Positions 1 through 10,475 are shown, counted from the stretch's first letter. The stretch: DNA of 64,000 bases from Saccharicrinis aurantiacus (GCF_001660705.2 NZ_LYBV02000013.1:1-64000), one strand, 5' to 3'. Numbers and translations: made by a program. The notes: a model not told the origin generated them from the sequence alone.

Positions 1-110
1 CCACTAAAGCTATCCCAACCCGGTATGTGAACCGTTTTGGTATCGCTGCATGATGAAAATAGAGCGGCTGCAATAACAGCTCCTGAGTAAATATATTTTT
101 TAATTGTCAT
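1..110 (-). CDS. Partial lipoprotein gene, downstream member of the SusC/SusD operon
   Basis: Only the first 36 codons are inside the window; the gene continues beyond base 1. The visible N-terminus begins MTIKKYIYSGAVIAAALFSS and is followed by a Cys, a clear lipoprotein signal peptide with a lipobox ending in SSC. It starts 44 bases after the SusD stop on the same strand, so it is very likely the next gene of the operon. Genes in this position are often SusE/SusF-like glycan-binding lipoproteins or surface glycosidases, but the mature protein seen here is too short to choose. The start is the ATG read on the minus strand from base 110. Confidence 0.7.
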   Translation of the reverse strand, partial: MTIKKYIYSGAVIAAALFSSCSDTKTVHIPGWDSFS

Positions 111-153
111 ATTTCTTAATTTTTGAGGGGGAGAAAGACTCTCCCCTTTGTAA

Positions 154-1641
154 TTAGTCAACTGCTGGTTCAGCTAAGTTTGGATTTAAATCCTCTTGAG
201 CTAATGGTATTGGTAAATACTCGTGCTCACCAGCAACAAAACCTTCAAGCTTGCCAGCTTTTCCTGTTCTTACTAAATCGAAGAAACGGTTACCCCATTC
301 TACTGAAAGTTCAGCACGACGCTCATCAAGGATATCATCTTGTGTTGGACTATTGATTGGATCTAAACCAGCTCTTGTGCGTACTTCATTTAATGGGCCT
401 GCAGCATTACCTCCAACCATTACTTTAGCTTCAGCATTCATTAACAGAACATCGGCATAACGCAGTACTTTTATATTGTTGTTTGAGCCATAGTCGTTAC
501 GTCCGGGAGTAATTTGATCAGATGGCACATAAGGCTTTCCGTTGTAATAAGCTTTTATGTCTTGGTAATCTGGCTCAAACAAAGGAATAGAATCTCCTGC
601 AGGTGTAAATTCGCCTGATGATAAAATAGAAACCTCCCAACGAAGATCTTCGTTACGATCTTTCATAAAATCTAAATGTTCTTTCTCAAACATGATGAAA
701 CCCCAACCAGCTATTGGCGCTTCTCCTTGAGCCGGACCTTGATGACCGAACCATGAGCCACCGTATATTTGGTCGCCACTACCGTTATCAAAATCAGTAA
801 ACTGAAGTTCATATAGTGATTCCGGTGCTAATTTTCCAGGTATTTTAAAGTAATTGTAATATGCATCACCCTCACTTAAACTGATACCAGCTTCAAGAAT
901 AATTTGATCTGTAATAGATTCAACTAAACTGAAATCACCTTCCATCAAGGCAACTTTTGCTTTTAAAGCCATTGCTGTATATTTGGTTACAGCACCAGGG
1001 TGCGATGTTTGAGTTTCTGGTAAATGTTGAATACAGAAATCTAATTCTTCTTTAATGTACTCTCTAACTTTAGCTAAAGAATTACGGTAAGGTTGGTAAG
1101 GGATACCGTAAGTAATATCTTCTGGATTAATGATAGGTACATCACCCCAAAGGTTACTAATAAGGTAGTATGCTAAAGCTCTGTGGAAGATGATTTCAGC
1201 TTCGTAAGAATTGATTAATGCAATATCTTCATCACTAGTTAAATGCTCACGGAAGTTATCCATTAGCACTTGATTATCGTGTGTATTAAAAACCAATTTG
1301 TAAAACGATACCCATGTGTTGTTTAAAGCCCAAAATCCTTTAGCCAGTGGATAGTTGAAGTTTTCAACGTTTAAGTATTCGCCCTGATCGTTTAATGAGC
1401 CACCACCTTTAGTAACTTCGTCTCCACGTACGTTTAATAAAGGCCAAATTTCCCATTGCGATAAACGTGCACGTGCTTGTGAGTATACCCCAGATACTGG
1501 TGCATACATCAGGCTTTTATCAGTATAGTCGATATCCTCAGAAGGGATAGTTCCTTCTTGAACAATATCTAACCAATCGGTGCAGGATGACATTAAAACT
1601 GACATGATCAGCATTAATGCTATTTTATTTAATTTTTTCAT
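154..1641 (-). CDS. susD-like: SusD/RagB-family outer-membrane glycan-binding lipoprotein
   Basis: This 495-residue protein has a lipoprotein signal peptide with lipobox MSSC (Cys20), followed by the TPR-rich SusD fold. Typical SusD features include an N-terminal segment around residues 30-60, the helical region with the motif SYEAEIIFHRALAYYLISNL near residue 145, and a C-terminal half with LRYADVLLMNAEA and the closing motif ERRAELSVEWGNRFFDLVRTG. SusD proteins sit on the cell surface as a lid on their SusC channel and bind the oligosaccharide. It lies 97 bases downstream of the SusC gene on the same strand. The family is certain; the substrate is not visible and can only be inferred from the GH2 enzyme upstream (probably a beta-galactoside). 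Confidence 0.95.
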   Translation of the reverse strand: MKKLNKIALMLIMSVLMSSCTDWLDIVQEGTIPSEDIDYTDKSLMYAPVSGVYSQARARLSQWEIWPLLNVRGDEVTKGGGSLNDQGEYLNVENFNYPLAKGFWALNNTWVSFYKLVFNTHDNQVLMDNFREHLTSDEDIALINSYEAEIIFHRALAYYLISNLWGDVPIINPEDITYGIPYQPYRNSLAKVREYIKEELDFCIQHLPETQTSHPGAVTKYTAMALKAKVALMEGDFSLVESITDQIILEAGISLSEGDAYYNYFKIPGKLAPESLYELQFTDFDNGSGDQIYGGSWFGHQGPAQGEAPIAGWGFIMFEKEHLDFMKDRNEDLRWEVSILSSGEFTPAGDSIPLFEPDYQDIKAYYNGKPYVPSDQITPGRNDYGSNNNIKVLRYADVLLMNAEAKVMVGGNAAGPLNEVRTRAGLDPINSPTQDDILDERRAELSVEWGNRFFDLVRTGKAGKLEGFVAGEHEYLPIPLAQEDLNPNLAEPAVD

Positions 1642-1738
1642 TGAATTGCTATTTTATGTCATTTAAAAGAAACGCCAAATGGATGTTAAATTGGAGTACA
1701 GAACAAGTTCATCTGGCTGTTTCAAATAAAATGTATTG

Positions 1739-4700
1739 TTAAAAATTAATGCGTGCTCCTAAAGAGAAGATTGCAGGTACAGGATATACTGAATAATCAA
1801 TTCCGTTTGGTACTTCAGGAGTAAAACCATTTGAATTAAAGAAAGTAAATGGTCTGTCCATATTTACAAATACTTGTGCAGCCTGTAAACCAATTTTCTC
1901 CATAGCCGTGCGTGGGATATCATACGATAAACGTACGTTTTGAATACGGAAATACGATCCATCTTCAATTAAGGCATCACTCAAACGACCGTTATTCCAT
2001 GAGCGGTATAAACCTTCTGCTGAAGGAGCGCTATTTGTTGATTCAGGTCCTGTCCACAAGCTATGGTATAGGTTTGCATCAACATTATTTTCAGGATGTT
2101 TGTTAATATCGGCACGTCGGGCATTTAATATTGATACACCTTGGACACCTTGGAAGTTAGCAGCTAAAGTCCAACCTTTGTAACCAACAGCTACATTAAT
2201 ACCGTATGTGAAATCCGGATTTGGATCGCCTAATGTAGTACGATCATTATCATCTATTTGGCCATCGCCATTTAAATCTTTATATCTAAAATCACCTACT
2301 TGTAGGTTGTTATCTTGCGCAATAGGGCAGGCATCTATTTCTGCTTGTGTTTGATACACACCATCTGTTTGCCATCCATAGAATGAGTATAATGAGCCTC
2401 CTACATAAGAACGCTGAGGTAACTCTGCAGTTCCTGTTTGAAGATATGGCTCACCACTTAAATCGGTTACTACATTTTTAATAGTTGTGATGTTACCGCC
2501 AATTGAATAATGGAAATTGTCACCAATTTTATCCGACCAGTTTACCATTACTTCAACACCCGAGTTGCGAACAGAACCTGCATTTTGTAATAAGTGACCA
2601 TTACCCATAGGAAGCGTGGTTAAAATAACCATGTTGCGTGTTTCTCTATTGTAGTAATCTACTTCAGTACTTAATCTATAATCGAACATTTTGGCTTCAA
2701 TACCAATGTTTTTCTCATCAACCATTTCCCACTCTAGATCAGTGAAAATTGGATTGTTTACCATACCCGGAACTAAGTTTGTTCCTCCAAAAATACCTGA
2801 ATCACCTAGGCCACCATTTGCAATAGAAGCAAAGCCATCGTTACCCGGAACTCTATCGTTACCCAATAGACCCCACGAAGCACGCATTTTTAAGAAATCA
2901 ACATTAGCATTTGATAATCCGCTAGCCCAATCTTCTTGAGAAATTACCCAACCAGCACCAAGTGATGGAAAGTAACCCCATTTTTGTTGATATTTCGATG
3001 ATCCATCAGCACGCATTGTAAGTGATAATAGATATTTGTGGTTGTAATCGTAAGAGAAACGTGTAAAGGCTGACATGCCTCTAAAGCGAGCTCCTCCATC
3101 GTCACTTCTTCTAGTATCGGCATCGCCAGAACTTAAATAATCTTTGTTCGTAACATTTTGAGCAGTACCATTTAACCAACGGTAATTTTCTTCACGTACT
3201 GAGAAACCAACCATCGAGGTTAAGCTATGACCACCCCAGTTATTACGTACTGTTGCGGTATTATCCCATACGTAATCGTAATTCCAATTGGTTGTTTTAC
3301 TTAAGTTATTAACCAGTTGTTGGTTGTTTCCTACTACATACTCTGGAGTATACAATGTTGCTGCTCCATATCTGAAATCCATGTTCATCGATGAACGTAA
3401 TGTAATATCCTTGTTATCCCACGGCTTTAACTCAGCATAAATATTTGGCATAAAGCGTGTGATGTCAGAACTATTATCTCCATGGTAATAGGCTCTTGAA
3501 ACTGGATTTGAATAATACGTTCCGTAACCTAAGTCATGAGGATTATCAAAAGGAACAGGGTAAGAGTTACCACTATTCTCTTGTTCGTATACCGGATACA
3601 TTGGATTGTTTACATAAGCTTGAAACCATGCTTGTTCATCATCAATCATGCGATGCTCTTGCGTTAAGATAGTACCAAAGCCTATTTTTAACTTTGAAGA
3701 AACCTCATAATCAACTTTACCACGTAGGTTAAAACGATCATATCCACCAGTGGCATCCATAATACCATCTTGGCTAAAGTAACCAACACTAAAGGCATAC
3801 GCAGATTTGTCATTACCACCTGTAATAGATAAGTTATGATTTTGAATTGGAGCAGTGCTTTTAATCAATTCATCATACCAATCGGTTGATACCCCTGGAA
3901 CACCATTAGCACCACCATATTTTGCAATGGCATTATCAACAAAACGTCCGTTACCAGAAGCTCTCATTAATTCTGCATATTGGGCAGAATTAGCCATTTC
4001 AACACGTTGAGTTACCGATTGAACACCATAGTATCCATCATAAGTAACCTGCATTTCGCGGTTTTTGCCACCACCTTTTGTGGTAATTAAAACAACACCA
4101 TTTGCAGCACGAACACCATATATTGCTGCAGCAGAAGCATCCTTAAGAATCGACATTGTTTCAATGTCGTTAGGATTAAGGAAATTGATATCATCTAAAA
4201 ACATTCCGTCTACTACGTAAAGCGGGTTTGAGTTTTGAATAGACCCAACACCACGTATACTTACAGATGGACCTTCTCCAGGAACACCTGAGTTTACAAT
4301 GTTTACACCTGCAACTTTACCCTGTACAGCAGTCATTGCCGAAGAAGAGTTCATTGAGGTAATTTCATCAGCAGAAACACTTGCAATAGGCGAAGTAAGG
4401 TCTTTTGATTTACTGGTACCATAACCTATTACTACCACCTCCTCAAGGTCACTGGCATCACTCTTAAGTACAACTCTAAGGTTTGTTTGGTTTCCAATAG
4501 TTACTTCCTGACTAATTAATCCGATGAAGGATACAACTAATACATCAGAAGCATTTACTCCCGGAAGTTCAAAGTAACCATCAAGGTTAGTTGAAGCCCC
4601 CGTAGTTGTGCCTTTAATAATAACACTTGCCCCAGGTAACTCAAAGCCAGAATCGTCAAAAACGTGCCCTGTTACAGTTACCGTTTCTTGCGCTAAAACC

Positions 4701-4744
4701 ACTTGGCTTAGCAGCAAAAACATAAATAGAAATTTTCTAATCAT
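1739..4744 (-). CDS. susC-like: SusC/RagA-family TonB-dependent outer-membrane oligosaccharide transporter
   Basis: The 1001-residue protein has a signal peptide (about residues 1-18), a carboxypeptidase-like regulatory domain (about 22-100), a plug domain starting with the EEVVVIGYG segment, and the SusC signature GVRAANGVVLITTKGG near residue 215. The rest is a beta-barrel ending ...GARINF, with the terminal aromatic residue typical of outer-membrane proteins. It imports oligosaccharides using TonB energy, with the SusD encoded downstream as lid. It is 12 bases after the GH2 gene and so is co-transcribed with it. Length is normal for the family (about 1000 residues). I see no N-terminal STN domain, so it is unlikely to signal to an anti-sigma factor, in agreement with the divergently encoded HTH sensor. 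Confidence 0.96.
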   Translation of the reverse strand: MIRKFLFMFLLLSQVVLAQETVTVTGHVFDDSGFELPGASVIIKGTTTGASTNLDGYFELPGVNASDVLVVSFIGLISQEVTIGNQTNLRVVLKSDASDLEEVVVIGYGTSKSKDLTSPIASVSADEITSMNSSSAMTAVQGKVAGVNIVNSGVPGEGPSVSIRGVGSIQNSNPLYVVDGMFLDDINFLNPNDIETMSILKDASAAAIYGVRAANGVVLITTKGGGKNREMQVTYDGYYGVQSVTQRVEMANSAQYAELMRASGNGRFVDNAIAKYGGANGVPGVSTDWYDELIKSTAPIQNHNLSITGGNDKSAYAFSVGYFSQDGIMDATGGYDRFNLRGKVDYEVSSKLKIGFGTILTQEHRMIDDEQAWFQAYVNNPMYPVYEQENSGNSYPVPFDNPHDLGYGTYYSNPVSRAYYHGDNSSDITRFMPNIYAELKPWDNKDITLRSSMNMDFRYGAATLYTPEYVVGNNQQLVNNLSKTTNWNYDYVWDNTATVRNNWGGHSLTSMVGFSVREENYRWLNGTAQNVTNKDYLSSGDADTRRSDDGGARFRGMSAFTRFSYDYNHKYLLSLTMRADGSSKYQQKWGYFPSLGAGWVISQEDWASGLSNANVDFLKMRASWGLLGNDRVPGNDGFASIANGGLGDSGIFGGTNLVPGMVNNPIFTDLEWEMVDEKNIGIEAKMFDYRLSTEVDYYNRETRNMVILTTLPMGNGHLLQNAGSVRNSGVEVMVNWSDKIGDNFHYSIGGNITTIKNVVTDLSGEPYLQTGTAELPQRSYVGGSLYSFYGWQTDGVYQTQAEIDACPIAQDNNLQVGDFRYKDLNGDGQIDDNDRTTLGDPNPDFTYGINVAVGYKGWTLAANFQGVQGVSILNARRADINKHPENNVDANLYHSLWTGPESTNSAPSAEGLYRSWNNGRLSDALIEDGSYFRIQNVRLSYDIPRTAMEKIGLQAAQVFVNMDRPFTFFNSNGFTPEVPNGIDYSVYPVPAIFSLGARINF

Positions 4745-4756
4745 TATAGATAATTA

Positions 4757-7351
4757 TTACTTAGTTATTAAAGAGATACCGTTGATAAATGGTAAGCTCT
4801 GTACTGAATTAAAATTTATTTCGATTGATTGTGAATCCGTTGTAATGAGGTAGGTTTTAGATAAGCTATGGCATCCGCCCACCAAATCAGAAGGAGAAAA
4901 GTTTTTCTCAATAACTGTGTTGTTCACAGTTATATCCATGCTAACATTTTCGGTATGCGTATTTTGCTGCGCGCCTAAATCATAAGCCAATGGAGCTCCA
5001 GAATGCTGTAAGTCGGCAAAGTGCAGTGTTAACTCATAAGTGCCAGGTTTTACATCAAATTTGTAAGTAAACTCTCCTTGGCGTTGCGTTTGAAATAAAG
5101 GATCATCGTTAGTACCTTTTATTTCAGCTGTAGTTCCTGGTCTGTCTCCTTTAATTAATGGCTCGCCTGAGATATATCCCCAGCTTCCTTTTTCATAAGC
5201 CACATCAGGCATAAAAACAATGGAAGAATTATCCTGATGAAAATATGCTTCACTACCAGCGTTGATATGTATAGCTACTTTATCGCTACCAGCAATTTGT
5301 TTTTCTTGCGTATTGATATTTATGTAAGTAATATCGTCGGCCTTTTTCCCATCATTAGAGATACTTGTAGCTTTTAATACATGTTTACCATCTTTAATGG
5401 CTAATGCCCATTTGGCAGAAAAGTTTTTGACAGCCTTTTGGCCGATGAATACATCATCCATATAAAGCTTAATGCTATCAGAATTAGAATAAACTTTTAT
5501 GAATTGTATACTATCGGTCTCCAATAGAGTTCTATTGTCCCAGTCACGCGTAGCAATATGCAATACAGGCTCATGGTCAGTTAGTAGTGCTTTCTGATAA
5601 TAAAATACATCCTTTGGTTCACGGTTTTTATAAACCATACCTTTGTTGTTGATGCGTGGCATTGATTCTTGTCGGGCAGCAGAACTGAAGTCAATAAGAT
5701 TCCACATGGCACCTCCCATAATGTAACTTGAATCTCTAATTACAGGCCAGTAATGCTCCATAAATTCTTGCTGATATTCAATTGAAAAATCAAATTTCTG
5801 AGGATTGAAACTATGAATACGCTTATCCGATCCAGCACCAAACTCAGAGATGATAAGAGGACGTGTTGGGTATTTTTGATGTTCGTTGACTACAAAATCT
5901 TCAAAATCATTTATGCTATTTCCGTACCACCCATCATACAGGTTCCAACCAGATATATCAGCAACTTCGGCTAAGCCAATTTCGTTATACAATTGTGTGC
6001 CATGATAGGCCATAACTGTATATCGAGAAGGATCAAGTTCTTTTGTTAAAGCTTCCAGCTCATAGGCTAAATCTACCGTAGCTTTATATTGCGCATCACA
6101 CTCTTTCTTATTTTTTATTCTATAAGGAACTTGAATGATAGCCTCATTCATATAACCCCACATAATTATTGATGGATGGTTAAAATGTTGCTGAATCATT
6201 TCTGATAAGGCTGATTTTGCATTTGCTTTAAACGCATTGTTGTTATTGACTAAATCCACTACTGGGATTTCTTCCCATACCAATAAACCCAACTCATCAC
6301 AAGCATCTAATACAGCTTTAGATTGCGGATAATGTGCTAGTCTAATGAAATTGTTACCCATTTCTTTAACTAGAGCTATATCGTCGTAATGTTGTTGATC
6401 TGTAAGGGCAATTCCTTGTGCATCTCTATCCTGATGGCGGCTAACACCCATTAGCTTTAGTGCTTCCCCATTTAAAACAAGAGCATTGTTATTATCTAAT
6501 TCGAGCCAACGCCAACCTATATTTTCTGTAAGTGCATCTACAACAACGCTCTTACTATTAATTATGTTAAGTTCTAGTTTGTATAAGTTTGGAGTGTCAG
6601 GACTCCAAAGCATAGGGTTTTTAATCTCAGGCATTGTGTAATCAATGCGTTTTACTCCATTGCTGATGTTTTGCTTAATACTTTTATTAAATACCTCTTT
6701 ACCATTTGGGTCAATACATTTAATTTGGATAGTTGACTTTAACTTTGTTTCAGTATTATTTTTAACATCTATAGTTAATGCTCCTCTTGCCTCAGTGTGT
6801 GAAATACTTTTGGTATAGAATTTAACTCCGGCTCCTCCAAGATCATCAATGGCGAACTGTAATTTGTTTTTTTGAATGAACCACACAGGGCGATATATTC
6901 CTCCAAAAATTGTGAAGTCACCCGAAAGGGGAGGTATGTCTTGATTGGTGTTATCAACAACTACACTAATAGTATTTAAACTATCATATTTTATGGCTTC
7001 ATTAATATTAACGTAAAAACCAGTGTAGCCCCCTTTATGAGTTTTGATGGTTTCTCCGTTTACAATTACAGTAGCTAAAGAGTTAACGCCTTCAAAGTAT
7101 AAGTAGCTATCTGCGTTTTTACTGATAGCATCAATAAAAAAATGTTTTGTATAAGTAGCTTCACCTCTATAATAATTTGCAGTTTGGTAAGCATCATTAT
7201 TATAATGGTGGGGCAATACAACTTGTGCTGCATCTTCCTTTTGATTTTTAAAACTAAAAAACCATCCATCATTAAATGATGTTTTAACTTGTGCCTCAGT
7301 AGTGCAAAAGTGGATGAATATTAAGACGACTATTACGAACCCTTTTTTCAT
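4757..7351 (-). CDS. Exported GH2 glycoside hydrolase (probable beta-galactosidase) with C-terminal malectin-like domain
   Basis: The 864-residue protein starts with a signal peptide (about 1-20). GH2 modules follow in order: sugar-binding jelly roll (about 25-165), Ig-like domain (about 170-275), TIM barrel (about 280-590). The acid/base is Glu403 in MNEA and the nucleophile Glu503 in ISEFGAG, both in the expected GH2 contexts. An Ig-like domain similar in position to DUF4982 (about 600-690) and a malectin-like carbohydrate-binding domain (about 700-864) complete it. GH2 enzymes are retaining; beta-galactosidase is the usual activity for this architecture, but beta-glucuronidase or beta-mannosidase cannot be excluded. 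It is the first gene of the operon with SusC, SusD and the lipoprotein, and probably acts in the periplasm or at the surface on products linked to that transporter. Confidence 0.92.
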   Translation of the reverse strand: MKKGFVIVVLIFIHFCTTEAQVKTSFNDGWFFSFKNQKEDAAQVVLPHHYNNDAYQTANYYRGEATYTKHFFIDAISKNADSYLYFEGVNSLATVIVNGETIKTHKGGYTGFYVNINEAIKYDSLNTISVVVDNTNQDIPPLSGDFTIFGGIYRPVWFIQKNKLQFAIDDLGGAGVKFYTKSISHTEARGALTIDVKNNTETKLKSTIQIKCIDPNGKEVFNKSIKQNISNGVKRIDYTMPEIKNPMLWSPDTPNLYKLELNIINSKSVVVDALTENIGWRWLELDNNNALVLNGEALKLMGVSRHQDRDAQGIALTDQQHYDDIALVKEMGNNFIRLAHYPQSKAVLDACDELGLLVWEEIPVVDLVNNNNAFKANAKSALSEMIQQHFNHPSIIMWGYMNEAIIQVPYRIKNKKECDAQYKATVDLAYELEALTKELDPSRYTVMAYHGTQLYNEIGLAEVADISGWNLYDGWYGNSINDFEDFVVNEHQKYPTRPLIISEFGAGSDKRIHSFNPQKFDFSIEYQQEFMEHYWPVIRDSSYIMGGAMWNLIDFSSAARQESMPRINNKGMVYKNREPKDVFYYQKALLTDHEPVLHIATRDWDNRTLLETDSIQFIKVYSNSDSIKLYMDDVFIGQKAVKNFSAKWALAIKDGKHVLKATSISNDGKKADDITYININTQEKQIAGSDKVAIHINAGSEAYFHQDNSSIVFMPDVAYEKGSWGYISGEPLIKGDRPGTTAEIKGTNDDPLFQTQRQGEFTYKFDVKPGTYELTLHFADLQHSGAPLAYDLGAQQNTHTENVSMDITVNNTVIEKNFSPSDLVGGCHSLSKTYLITTDSQSIEINFNSVQSLPFINGISLITK

Positions 7352-7431
7352 TTGTTTTCTGAAATTGCTTTGTTGTGATTGTGGAACAAATATTCAGAAA
7401 AAGCCTTGTTGTGCATGAATTATCCATACAT

Positions 7432-7439
7432 CAAAAGTA
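7432..7439 (-). promoter_or_regulatory. Candidate -7 promoter element for the GH2-susCD operon
   Basis: Read on the minus strand the sequence is TACTTTTG, matching the Bacteroidota -7 consensus TAnnTTTG, about 80 bases upstream of the GH2 start. No convincing -33 TTTG is seen at 19-21 bases, as might be expected for a promoter needing an activator such as the divergently encoded HTH sensor. Confidence 0.4.
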
Positions 7440-7526
7440 CATCACGTCTTGCTTTGTCTTTGTAAGATGCGGGTTATTAGTGTTTTGTAGGATTGTAAAC
7501 AAGCATTAAATTAAGGTTAAAAAATC

Positions 7527-7558
7527 TTTAGATATATATTAATACATCACTATATTTG
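7527..7558 (+). promoter_or_regulatory. Candidate promoter for the propeller/HTH sensor gene
   Basis: TATATTTG at 7551-7558 matches TAnnTTTG exactly. TTTA at 7527-7530 lies 20 bases upstream, one base from the TTTG -33 consensus with correct spacing. Transcription would begin near 7565 and the proposed ATG is at 7637. Confidence 0.5.
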
Positions 7559-7636
7559 GCAGGGAAATTGATATAAACATTGTTAGTTTATATAACGTTT
7601 TGTACATATACTACTACATATAATTTACGCACACAT

Positions 7637-10453
7637 ATGATAATAAAAATAGTTGGTAGGCCTGTGTTTACCGTATTAATATTTCATTTAGCATTATTAA
7701 AATTAAGTGCTCTTAATACTACAAATGTAAATCAACAAATGGTTGTTACACCTTCTGTGACTACATTTATGAAAGATGTTTACAATGCCGAGAATCAAAA
7801 TTGGGATGTAAGTAGTTCGGACAAAGGGGTGGTATATTTTGCCAATTCATTAGGGCTGTTAGCATATGATGGAGAGAATTGGGAACTACACAGCACTGAT
7901 AATATACTGCGATCAGTGCATTGCATTGGAGATACTATTTATGTGGGAGGCAATGGAATAATGGGCTACTATATTGAAAGTGAAAATTTATCTACATTCT
8001 ATTCTTTATCCAATATACAATCCGATATATGGAAGATTTATTCATTTGATGAGGATGTTGTATTTCAATCGTTTAATAGATACTTCTACCTCGATACCAA
8101 TGGTAGAATTAGTATTGAGCGTATAGCAGAGGGTAATACTAGTTATTCATATCCGCTTGAGAATGAAATCTTTTATCAGGTAAATTACGGTGCTTTATTT
8201 GCTTTAAAACCCAATAAATCTAGTCGACAAATAATTGATGATACTATATTGAGTAAGTATATGGTCAATTACATTTCTAAACTTGAGCAGAACAAGTATC
8301 TAATAGGAACTAGAAATAATGGGCTGTTTTTTATTGAAAATAATGAGTTGCGACCATTTAATGGGGAGTTAAATGAATTACTCAAACGATATAAGATTAA
8401 TAGAGCAATTCATTTGAAGGATGATACCTATGTTTTTGGAACTTTGGATGGAGGACTAATTGTTGCTAATTTATCCGGTGAAATTAAGTATGTTCTCAAC
8501 CAGAAAAATGGATTGGCCAATAATAGAGTACATAGTTTATACAAACAAGATGATTCTAATTTATGGGTTGGTACTGAAAATGGGATATCACATATCAATA
8601 TTGAAAACCCCTTGCGTTACCTAGAAAATAAGAATATTGAATTAGGAATTAATTACGACTTGGTAGAATACAATGGTTATTACTATTTATGTACAAATAA
8701 AGGCGTATACCGTAATAAAGTTAAACCCTTTCAATCCTATAAACACAACCTAGAATTGGTTGATGGAACAGAAGGACACGCATGGAGCTTGAATGTAATT
8801 GATAATAATCTGTTTATAGGACATAATGATGCAAGCTTTATTATAGAGGGAGATCAATTAAGGAAATTGTCACATATAGCTGGTGGTTATCAATTTTTAC
8901 GAAGTAAAATAGACCCAAGTATTATTTACCAAAGTTCTTTTTATGGATTGGCCGTTTATAAGAAGATAAACCAGCAATGGAATCTTTATTATACAATAAA
9001 TAATATTGATGGACCAACGCGCGATGTAATTGAACTTGAAGATGGTTCGTTGCTAGTTAGCTCGCAATACAAGGAAGCTTTTCATGTTTATCCAGATAAT
9101 GAATTGAAGAGTGCACAAATTAAAGATTTGAGTAAGCTCACTGCCTTCAAGAATTCAAAGTGGATTAGAGCTTTTAATGTTGGGGATGATCAACTTTTAG
9201 TTACCAATGATACCTCTGTTTATTATAAAAATGAGCAATTGTATAAAGCTCCTGCAGCAATGCAAAATATTAGTTATGTATCAGAGTCAATTAATAACTA
9301 TAATTTTATCTTAAAAAACGGCCGATTACGTTTGTACAATCCTAATACTAGCCAATTTGTAAATATTCCGTATGATCTGTCTAAAGTAGAGAGGAATCTT
9401 ATTTTTAAATATGAAAATATTAGAAAAGTAGGCGATGCTAGTTTTATTATTTGTTTATCAGATGGATTAGTTTATTCTAATATTGATAGTTTACTCCAAC
9501 ATCCTATTGCCAATAAAAAGACAGTCTTAACAAATGTTGAATTTAGTAATGATAGGTCAGCAGAAACCTTTACGGTAGATAGTATAAGTGTTATTCCGAA
9601 TGATTTTAATACGGTAACAATTACCTTCTCTGCCTTAAATTATAATAGCGATTCTAAATATGAAGTATTTCTAGAAGGCTATCATACAGAATGGAGATCC
9701 ATAAAAAATAGGAATTGGGTAAAATTTCAAAACCTTAGAGAAGGAGAATATAAATTAAAGGTTAGAGAATTGGGTAAGGCTGAAATTACGACTTATGCAT
9801 TTGTAATAGAACCTCCTATTTTTAGAACAAACATGGCCTATATGATCTATCTGCTCATTGTTATTGTATTAGCTTGGGGCATTCGATTTTCAATAGAAAA
9901 AAGAGCACGTTGGAGCCTGTATAAGCTGCGTGTAAAGGAGCGAAAGAAAAGAAATGAACAGTTACTTTTAAGAACAAAGGAGTTATTAAATACTGAGGTG
10001 AAAGAGCTGCAATCAGAGGTGTCGAGTAAAACCGATAAATTAACAAACTTGCTTTTACAGAATACCAAGAAAAAGGAAGTTATTGATAATATTAAGGAGG
10101 AATTGCACGGTATAAAAAAGGAACAGCGATATGTAAATGCTCGTCATATTGATAAGCTTTCGCGAATGATAAAAACCAATATTGACGAAACTAAAGATTG
10201 GTTGGTGTTTGAAGCGGCCTTTTCTGAGGCGCATCAGAATTTCTTTAAACGATTAAAAGAAAAACATCCAAAACTGAGCCCTGAGGATCTTAAATTGTGT
10301 GCTTACCTGAAGGTTAATCTTTCTTCAAAAGAATTGGCACCAATATTTAAAATTACTATTCGAAGTGTGGATTTAAAAATTTACCGCTTAAAGAAGAAGA
10401 TGGATTTGCAGAAGGATGTTAAGCTTAAAGAATACATTCAAAACTTTAATTGA
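7637..10453 (+). CDS. Membrane sensor-regulator: beta-propeller ligand sensor, Y_Y_Y domain, TM segment, coiled coil, LuxR-type HTH
   Basis: I place the start at the ATG at 7637, because it gives a direct signal peptide; an in-frame ATG at 7580 adds 19 unlikely residues. The 938-residue protein has an N-terminal two-component-regulator-like beta-propeller (motifs such as GLLAYDGENWELHS and NLWVGTENGISHI), a Y_Y_Y domain before the membrane, one transmembrane segment (about 735-755), a long charged coiled coil (about 760-860), and an HTH from about 880 with the segment LSSKELAPIFKITIRSVDLK. This resembles hybrid two-component sensors of glycan loci but has no histidine kinase or receiver: sensor and DNA-binding domain sit in one chain. 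It is divergent from the GH2-susCD operon and probably controls it. The cytoplasmic side probably signals by dimer rearrangement (inference). Confidence 0.88.
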   Translation: MIIKIVGRPVFTVLIFHLALLKLSALNTTNVNQQMVVTPSVTTFMKDVYNAENQNWDVSSSDKGVVYFANSLGLLAYDGENWELHSTDNILRSVHCIGDTIYVGGNGIMGYYIESENLSTFYSLSNIQSDIWKIYSFDEDVVFQSFNRYFYLDTNGRISIERIAEGNTSYSYPLENEIFYQVNYGALFALKPNKSSRQIIDDTILSKYMVNYISKLEQNKYLIGTRNNGLFFIENNELRPFNGELNELLKRYKINRAIHLKDDTYVFGTLDGGLIVANLSGEIKYVLNQKNGLANNRVHSLYKQDDSNLWVGTENGISHINIENPLRYLENKNIELGINYDLVEYNGYYYLCTNKGVYRNKVKPFQSYKHNLELVDGTEGHAWSLNVIDNNLFIGHNDASFIIEGDQLRKLSHIAGGYQFLRSKIDPSIIYQSSFYGLAVYKKINQQWNLYYTINNIDGPTRDVIELEDGSLLVSSQYKEAFHVYPDNELKSAQIKDLSKLTAFKNSKWIRAFNVGDDQLLVTNDTSVYYKNEQLYKAPAAMQNISYVSESINNYNFILKNGRLRLYNPNTSQFVNIPYDLSKVERNLIFKYENIRKVGDASFIICLSDGLVYSNIDSLLQHPIANKKTVLTNVEFSNDRSAETFTVDSISVIPNDFNTVTITFSALNYNSDSKYEVFLEGYHTEWRSIKNRNWVKFQNLREGEYKLKVRELGKAEITTYAFVIEPPIFRTNMAYMIYLLIVIVLAWGIRFSIEKRARWSLYKLRVKERKKRNEQLLLRTKELLNTEVKELQSEVSSKTDKLTNLLLQNTKKKEVIDNIKEELHGIKKEQRYVNARHIDKLSRMIKTNIDETKDWLVFEAAFSEAHQNFFKRLKEKHPKLSPEDLKLCAYLKVNLSSKELAPIFKITIRSVDLKIYRLKKKMDLQKDVKLKEYIQNFN

Positions 10454-10475
10454 TATAACCTACGCACTAAAATAA

